A stretch of 64,000 bases of DNA from Acheta domesticus (taxonomy: Eukaryota; Arthropoda; Insecta; Orthoptera; Gryllidae): assembly GCA_031308135.1 (NCBI GenBank), contig JAHLJT010009436.1:159197302-159261301 (forward strand), given 5' to 3'. Under the pieces are notes generated by a model. It made no database searches. It was not told where the DNA came from and saw only the letters and a program-made list of their open reading frames with translations. Of this stretch, positions 58,146 through 64,000 are shown one piece after another (the first letter of the stretch is position 1; every line of letters starts with the position of its first letter). The translations under genes were made by a program, and so were the position numbers.

Positions 58146-58514
58146 TTTCTTTACATTCCTTTTAGAATAGATAGTCTTACAAAACGTCATCGGTATACTA
58201 TGTTCAAAGTGATCTCCGAATTTTCAAGGGGTTCACCGAAGTCTGGTCTCTTTTATTTTCTTTTAAATGTTTGTGCTGTGTGATAGTTAAGTTTTAATCG
58301 GGAAAACTTGAAATAATTTTTTGTGGCAAGGAAGGATTTTTTTGTAAGTTACGTGTTTTCATAGAGCTTAAATAACAATGAATAATGGCGATTCAAGCAC
58401 CAAACCCTGCTTTTAAAATGGTACAAATCTGAATATTGCGCGTTAAGGTTGAAGCACGCGAATGTTCAATGAGAAATGTCATATTTTTGGGTAATTGTGG
58501 TGAGTGTTGTGCAG

Positions 58515-58672
58515 AGGCTGCTGGACTTCTACTGCCTGCACCCGTACGCGCGCCTGGGCCACGCGGTGCCCGCGCGCCAGGACCCCAGGCAGCGGCCGGG
58601 CCGCGACAAGGAGGAGCACGTCATCCGCATCCTGTGCGCCGCCGCCAGGGACGACGTGGACGCGCTGCAGTG
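58515..58672 (+). CDS. GLS: Glutaminase-like protein (right paralogue), exon 10
   Basis: 158 nt after acceptor GTTGTGCAG, with donor TG|GTCAGA inferred from phase. It encodes RLLDFYCLHPYARLGHAVPA, then RQDPRQRPGRDKEEHVIRIL and CAAARDDVDALQ plus a split Cys codon. It matches the end of the glutaminase domain and the start of the ankyrin region of GLS (human ...NLRHFAKKLDPRREGGDQRVKSV in outline). Strikingly GC-rich compared with the other exons and the AT-rich introns. Several human-conserved positions are changed (HAVPA where HFAKK is usual). Confidence 0.85.
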
Positions 58673-61278
58673 GTCAGACAGGCGCTTCTTGCTTTACTCC
58701 GTTTATTTAACGACAAAAGACACTCAACAACTGTGAGGCTTTCTGGGTATACAGAGCTAGTATACAATTATGAATACAGGTAGCGTTTTTAGCAAGTAGT
58801 ATGTATTGAAATATACCTTTAACATCGTCTCATCAAGAGTGTGGTTGTAATTATGGCCTGTTCCAAATTTATATTAAGATTTGGGCGCCAGAAACAGGTT
58901 ACATTAATTACTACCAAAGTTTTCCCATCTAATTTAAACAAAATTGTATAAACATCCAGCTGGCTTGGGTCGATGGGTCCGGATACAAATACTCGCTATC
59001 GCCTCGATAGCCGATTACCTGATCTGCCAACTATACAGTATGGCGTGGAATCTGAAATGTAATAATTATATGCTTCCAACTAATTAAAGATTATGATTGA
59101 CAAATGAAAACTCCTTTCATTTCCAAAGAACAAAATTCAATAATTTATTTAACGTTAAGTTTTAACAATTAATTTTATGGTCATGACCTTTTAAATACGT
59201 TATCTCTTTTGTACTGCAGTATTTCTTTACCGTTTTGCTTGCTGACGCTCCGTAGTCGCTTCTCACTTGACCGTTGTTGGTTCCAAGTTTCGCTTCTTTC
59301 TTCCGGTCTTGCGCTGCTGCTGACACGTCCAGTCCACACTGCATAAACTATTTATCGGTTCTTATCCGATGCTCCCAGTTCCTAATCTTTCCCACTGGTT
59401 ATGTAAAACATTAAAGTTCAACTGCAATATCCGAAAAACTGTGCAAGTCCTCCGCGAATTCACTTTTGGCAAATAATTCTCAGAGTCCGAAAAAAACTAT
59501 TACTTCTCTCACAAAAAAATATACAAGTCCCACTTTCCTAATATAATGTCCGCAAACGATCTTTACACCACGTCGTCTACTATCAAAATCCGCGACCTTC
59601 ACTCCCCGACACCCAGAATCAGAATGTTCTGTTCAATGTGTTCTTTAACCCTTTATGGTTCGGTAAGCGTCCCTCATTCTATTTTTTCAAAACACAGCGG
59701 CAAAATTAGACTGTCTAATCTTCACTAGCCAACCCGTGCGTCTCTTACGAACCCAAGTAGCCACGACCCCGTCAGTCATTCGTTTTTGAACCAACCACAT
59801 CTTATTTTCTTTAGCTATCTAGCCAGCGTCCTGACATCTTCAAGGCCTGTGTACAGTTTGTTGACCTTGCCAACCTCTGCGCTGTCGTTGCTAAGGCCGT
59901 ATACCGCCATATTGCATACCCATTTATCCACCCCCATGTACAGCTAATATTATTAAATAAAATTTGTAATATTCTGGTATATCACAGTATAAAGAGAATA
60001 TTCACTCTCGTGTAACCAAAATTAATTGCAAAGAAAAGCAGTTACTCATTTTGGCTAATCTGCCTTCTCGTGCTCCAGAGTAGGAGTCGACGAACTGCCA
60101 CGAGAACTCGAAAAACGATTGAGTAACTCTACTCTCCACTCATCTCGAGACGACACGTAGTGTTCATACGAGTACAAAAGGGAAGCTTATTTTACGTTCA
60201 AAAACAAAGCGAGGGGCCTCTCCGCATTTGCTCAATGGATCAGGGAAACCCGTATCGAGATGACGATTATTGGACTAGAAGCTCAGGTACAATGCTATTT
60301 ATGGCATATTTAATGTTTTAAAATTATACAATGAAGTGGTAACTAATATATTAAATATTATTAAAATAAATATTATTTTCATTTTCGATGTTCAATATTG
60401 AAACAGTTATGCATAAAGAAGATTTTACTCACCACTTAAGCTTATGTATCGATTTAATCTTTTCATATATTATTAAATAATGTACAAGTATTGAATGTAC
60501 ATTTTATGTAGTGGGCTGTTGATACTGACTCATGATGATTATGATTACTGTGCCAAGTGCTATGGTTACAGACATCTGTATTGGGCCGTTACAAATTAAG
60601 GAGGTACAATGCCGTTAGAGTGCGAGCGAAACACTAGAAGGGAGACTGCGCATGCGTAGTTAAGCCATATACGCGTACTATCGCTGATTAGAAAACATCG
60701 GGTAGTTCTGGCATGCTAGGGATTCTAATGGTCCAGATTCTGACTTTGCCTCCTTTGTAATTTGTTTCATTGATTCTCACGTATTGTTTCTTACACGAAA
60801 TATAAATGTAATTTTTTTGCCAAAGGTGTCTGTTGAAAAGTTAGGAAGTCAATGTTTTTGAGACGGTATTTATTGCGATGTCTCCCTCCCCTAGGGCGTC
60901 AACCGAGTGCACAAACCCGGTATTTGAAAACACTATTGGTAATGAAATGGTAAAAATAATTATTAGTTATAAATTAATACAAATTAATTTTATAAATGAT
61001 ACATTAATTTAAATAACTCACAAATTAACAAAGTATTGCTCTCCAAGGTCATTGTGAATTCATTCGAAATTGAAAAACTAATATTGAAGTTAGATTTTGT
61101 TCAAACACTAAAAAATGCTGCCATTTTATCGCATTCAATTCAAGCCACGTAAGAAAAAATAATTTTAAAGACCTTCTTGTGGGTCCAATTCGAGTGCATT
61201 TGCCCGCGTCATTTCCATATTCAATGATCTGATGCGATCAGAGAAATGTACGTGCAAGAAGCACCTTCGATGTTGCAG
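58673..61278. other. Intron 10, no gene recognised
   Basis: AT-rich with a few moderately GC-rich patches (59.2-59.9, 60.05-60.25 kb). The short frames at 59162-59344 and 59546-59728 have no recognised domain. No splice-bounded glutaminase segment found. Confidence 0.5.
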
Positions 61279-61419
61279 TTACTTCTTACGCGACATGGAC
61301 ATGAACGTGAGGGACTACGACGAGCGGACAGCGCTCCACGTCGCAGCGTCCGAGGGCCACTTGGAGAGCGTCTGCTTCCTGGTAGACACGTGCCACGTGG
61401 ACGTCAACCCCCGGGACAG
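61279..61419 (+). CDS. GLS: Glutaminase-like protein (right paralogue), exon 11 (ankyrin repeat)
   Basis: 141 nt after acceptor GATGTTGCAG, donor AG|GTGCGC. It encodes (C)YFLRDMDMNVRDYDERTALH, then VAASEGHLESVCFLVDTCHV and DVNPRD plus a split Arg codon. TALHVAASEGHLE is a canonical ankyrin repeat, as in the C-terminal regulatory part of kidney-type GLS (human RDYDSRTALHVAAAEGH). The final exon (family W-N-N-T-P-M-D-E-A region and tail) was not found before the window ends. Confidence 0.93.
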
Positions 61420-63096
61420 GTGCGCATGAGTTATCCCTCCTTCCCACTTAATGTTTACGAGACAGCGCGAAGGAACGAGGGTTGGGCGTTGCACCGAGAA
61501 TTTGCGAGTTTCTTGCCTACCTTGGAACGTTTTATCCAATCAGCAGCCTTTGATAACCGAGGAACCAAACAACATATTTTCGGTGTCGAGAAGATACAAG
61601 TAATACAGAGATATTAGAAAGTGGTGGAAGTAATCCGACTTTGCACGATCAGAATCGTTTGACAGGAAAAGGAGAGAATTCTGTCTCTAATGTGAGCTGT
61701 ATGTAATTTTTATTACATTCGCGCTCCGCCATGTCCGACCGCATCCTGCTCAATCCGCCCCGCCCCCCTTCCACCCCCGCTCCGGACACCCCCCCCCCCT
61801 CTGCCTACTCCGCTCGTCTCGCCCTGCTTTGCCTCTTCGTCGGAAATAACTTTCAGTCTTAATCTTGGATTACTCGGAGACTTATTGCTCCAGTGGAATA
61901 AATTAGAATCCATCTAGTTGGTTATTTTAATGCCATTTACAAACTTTGGAACAACTTTGGTGAATTCCCTTACGGTTGTCGAGATTCTCGCAAAGAACTG
62001 AAAAAGTGCTTTCAATTCTGCTTCTGTACTTCAATAAGATATGAAAGAGAGATGGGGGTATTTTTTACAAAAACCCGTGCAAACAGTACCTTTTACTTCT
62101 TTCAAAGATGGAGTATACAGAGTTCAGAATAAAATTGTATATTTGCATAAAAAACGAACATTCGTTTAATAAAAGAAGCCTAAATTATGCCCGACGAAAT
62201 ACACGTTTAGTGAAAATCTCGCCACTTGATTGTAGTTTCCTGGCACGTCTACCTCGATGGTTCGATACCGATTGGAGCAGCTGGCCTTTTGAATTTTCCT
62301 CAAGACAGTGGCTGAATTCTACCTAGCAGTGCAGTTGGAATCAAAAATTCGCCCGCGCAACTCGAACCGTAATATCTCTGTTAGAGTCGCTGCAGAGACA
62401 GCGGCAATGAAAACCTCATCGAAATCTGTTGAGCCGTTTCCCAGATTAGCCTGGACAAGAAGACACGCAGACAAATATTGAAAAAAACAATGAATGGGAT
62501 TTATATAATGTAAGCAACCATATAAACTTATTGAAATTACAGAGACACTCGTGAGTTTTATTAATAAATATCAAAGCTTAAAGAACCATTTACGTTTGTG
62601 CGCTAATGAAACTCTACCACCCAGTCTTGGATACACTTTTTTTATGCAGCCGTGTAATTTGTTTTGTAATTGAAACATAAATCTTTTACGCGAGTTCTTT
62701 GTTGTTTCTCTCCTCATTCCACTCTATCAGCGTGAAATGTAGCAAGGTGGATACCTTCTTTCATAACCTCCAAAACAAACCTGAAAATCGACTTCTTCTA
62801 ACAAAACTTCAATATGAGGCATTTATTGGAAAGCATGTTCAATATGTTTGCGTACAAAATCCACAGCAGAAGATGTATTAGATTTCTTAGTATTTCCTGT
62901 GTAAAATGGAGGTATTCTTGCCTCTATCCCTGCCCCCCCCTGATCCGCCCCGCTTGCAAGTTGCCGTCCCCCCCGCCCCGCCCCCGCTCTGCCCTACCCG
63001 CTCAGTTGCTTCCCCCGCCCCACCCAGCCCCCTACCCACACCGCTGCTCCGGAATCCCTAAATTCGAAATTGCAATGCGGGGTTGCCTTAAATCAG
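61420..63096. other. Intron 11, no gene recognised
   Basis: Contains two C-rich low-complexity tracts (61735-61830 and 62930-63050, for example CCCCGCCCCGCCCCCGCTCT) and otherwise ordinary AT-rich DNA. The open frames here follow the C-rich tracts and are not supported. Confidence 0.5.
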
Positions 63097-64000
63097 ACCT
63101 GCACAACGCCTGCTCCCGCGGGCATTCTGCACTTGCGAGCCGATCGTCTGCCCTTGGCAGCGCCGAAAGTGCAAGTAGTGGGTAGTAGGAAGTAGGAAGC
63201 TTTGCGGGGAGGGGAGAAGTCTGACGTAGCACGACGCGGCGCGTAGATTGAAGGCCTGGGCGTCTAATAATGATCCATGCTTCAAAATTAAATGCCCATT
63301 TCTTTAAATGGATTATGTCTAGTATTTCAAGTTACCAGGGTCATAATTCACTGTTTACGTTCTGTGCGCTACTGTATATCCACCTTTGTATCCACCACTG
63401 TATGTATTTTCATTTTCTATTTTTTTAAAAGAAAATAACATGCTCATTGTGACTCTTAAGCATTATTTTAAAGCAATAGCTTAAGAAAAAAATTTATTTA
63501 ATTCTATCTAACACAGAATTGCAATTCAATAATTGATTGTTCACCAGGAATGTTATAATCTCTAAATCATAGAAAAATGAACAAAATCATGAGAGCAATA
63601 TCTCACATCAAGATTGACATAAAAATAGAATATGTGGTAATTCCAAGAAGGGTAATGTTTAATAGCACATTTGTGACCATTTTTACCCATTATGAAACTG
63701 AATAAAAGAGATCAACAAGCAAACGTCTGTGACGATATGTTACGGACAATCATTAGATAATCATGGGTATTGGTTAAATAGAATGCAAAGGACTTTTATT
63801 TTTATACGATCTCGTAAATGACTCTATACTCTTGTCAGAAATTAGAACAGAAAATAATCATGATTTTTTAAGAACAATATGTTTTTGCTTTGAGAGAACC
63901 GTCTCATTCAATTAAACATAGTTAATAAAAATAGTTTATTGCTGTCATCATCAAACAAAAACAATTCTGTATCAAAATTTTGTGTTTAGAACAACACTAA
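63097..64000. repeat. hAT-like dispersed repeat, copy 2 (runs off window)
   Basis: Direct-orientation copy of 11093-12000. It starts CAGACCTGCACAACGCCTGC and stays collinear to the last base, with scattered substitutions and small indels (for example an extra CACCTTTGTATC near 63381). Confidence 0.65.

Noticed and set aside
1..64000. Bacterial or plasmid origin
   Set aside because: Spliced genes, eukaryotic retrotransposons, microsatellites and very low coding density rule it out.

Overview
Gene-poor, AT-rich, intron-rich and transposon-laden animal nuclear DNA. The mix of elements (Dong/R4-type and jockey-type LINEs, P-superfamily, Tc1/mariner, hAT-like and tyrosine-recombinase elements) suggests an arthropod, probably an insect with a large genome. 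There are no operons or bacterial signals. Most long open frames are transposon relics; the real host coding sequence is a set of short exons found by joining frames across GT/AG splice sites.

Host genes. Two glutaminase (kidney/GLS type) paralogues lie head to head in a large inverted duplication. The left gene runs leftward on the minus strand (exons at 16146-15979, 12815-12712, 9327-9198, 9121-8994, 4877-4762) and leaves the window. The right gene runs rightward on the plus strand (exons at 26621-26788, 30364-30467, 31653-31782, 31859-31986, 37319-37434, 39510-39631, 41625-41783, 41909-42085, 51841-51972, 58515-58672, 61279-61419) and lacks only its last exon(s). The five shared exons have identical lengths and phases. 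Promoter-proximal and intronic DNA is also shared, from about 4.0-16.7 kb against 26.0-38.1 kb in reverse. The left copy keeps the catalytic Ser of the S-x-x-K motif. The right copy has Ala there but is otherwise open in frame for 511 codons, with the other active-site residues I could place present. It looks like a pseudo-glutaminase or a neofunctionalised paralogue.

Spacer (16.7-26.0 kb). This holds two direct copies of an unclassified repeat with inverted ends. One copy carries a decayed tyrosine-recombinase (Crypton-like) gene missing from the other. A P-superfamily element of about 1.3 kb with a 29-bp perfect terminal inverted repeat and an 8-bp target duplication is inserted next to it.

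Intron 8 of the right gene (42.1-51.8 kb) is almost entirely a head-to-tail stack of three antisense Dong/R4-type LINEs. Each is separated from the next by (ATT)n: a nearly intact 4.1-kb copy, a related full-length but broken copy, and a 5'-truncated copy. A fourth, 5'-truncated copy starts the window on the plus strand after a (TAA)n tract. The two full-length copies share a 5'-terminal stem with a compensatory base-pair change, suggesting a structured, perhaps ribozyme-like, 5' end.

The rest is intron or flank filled with an abundant AT-rich interspersed repeat, Tc1-like copies (one inverted tail-to-tail pair, one nested in that repeat), a jockey remnant, a hAT-like repeat present at 11.1 kb and 63.1 kb, possible LTR-like GC-rich blocks, and (TA)n palindromes.
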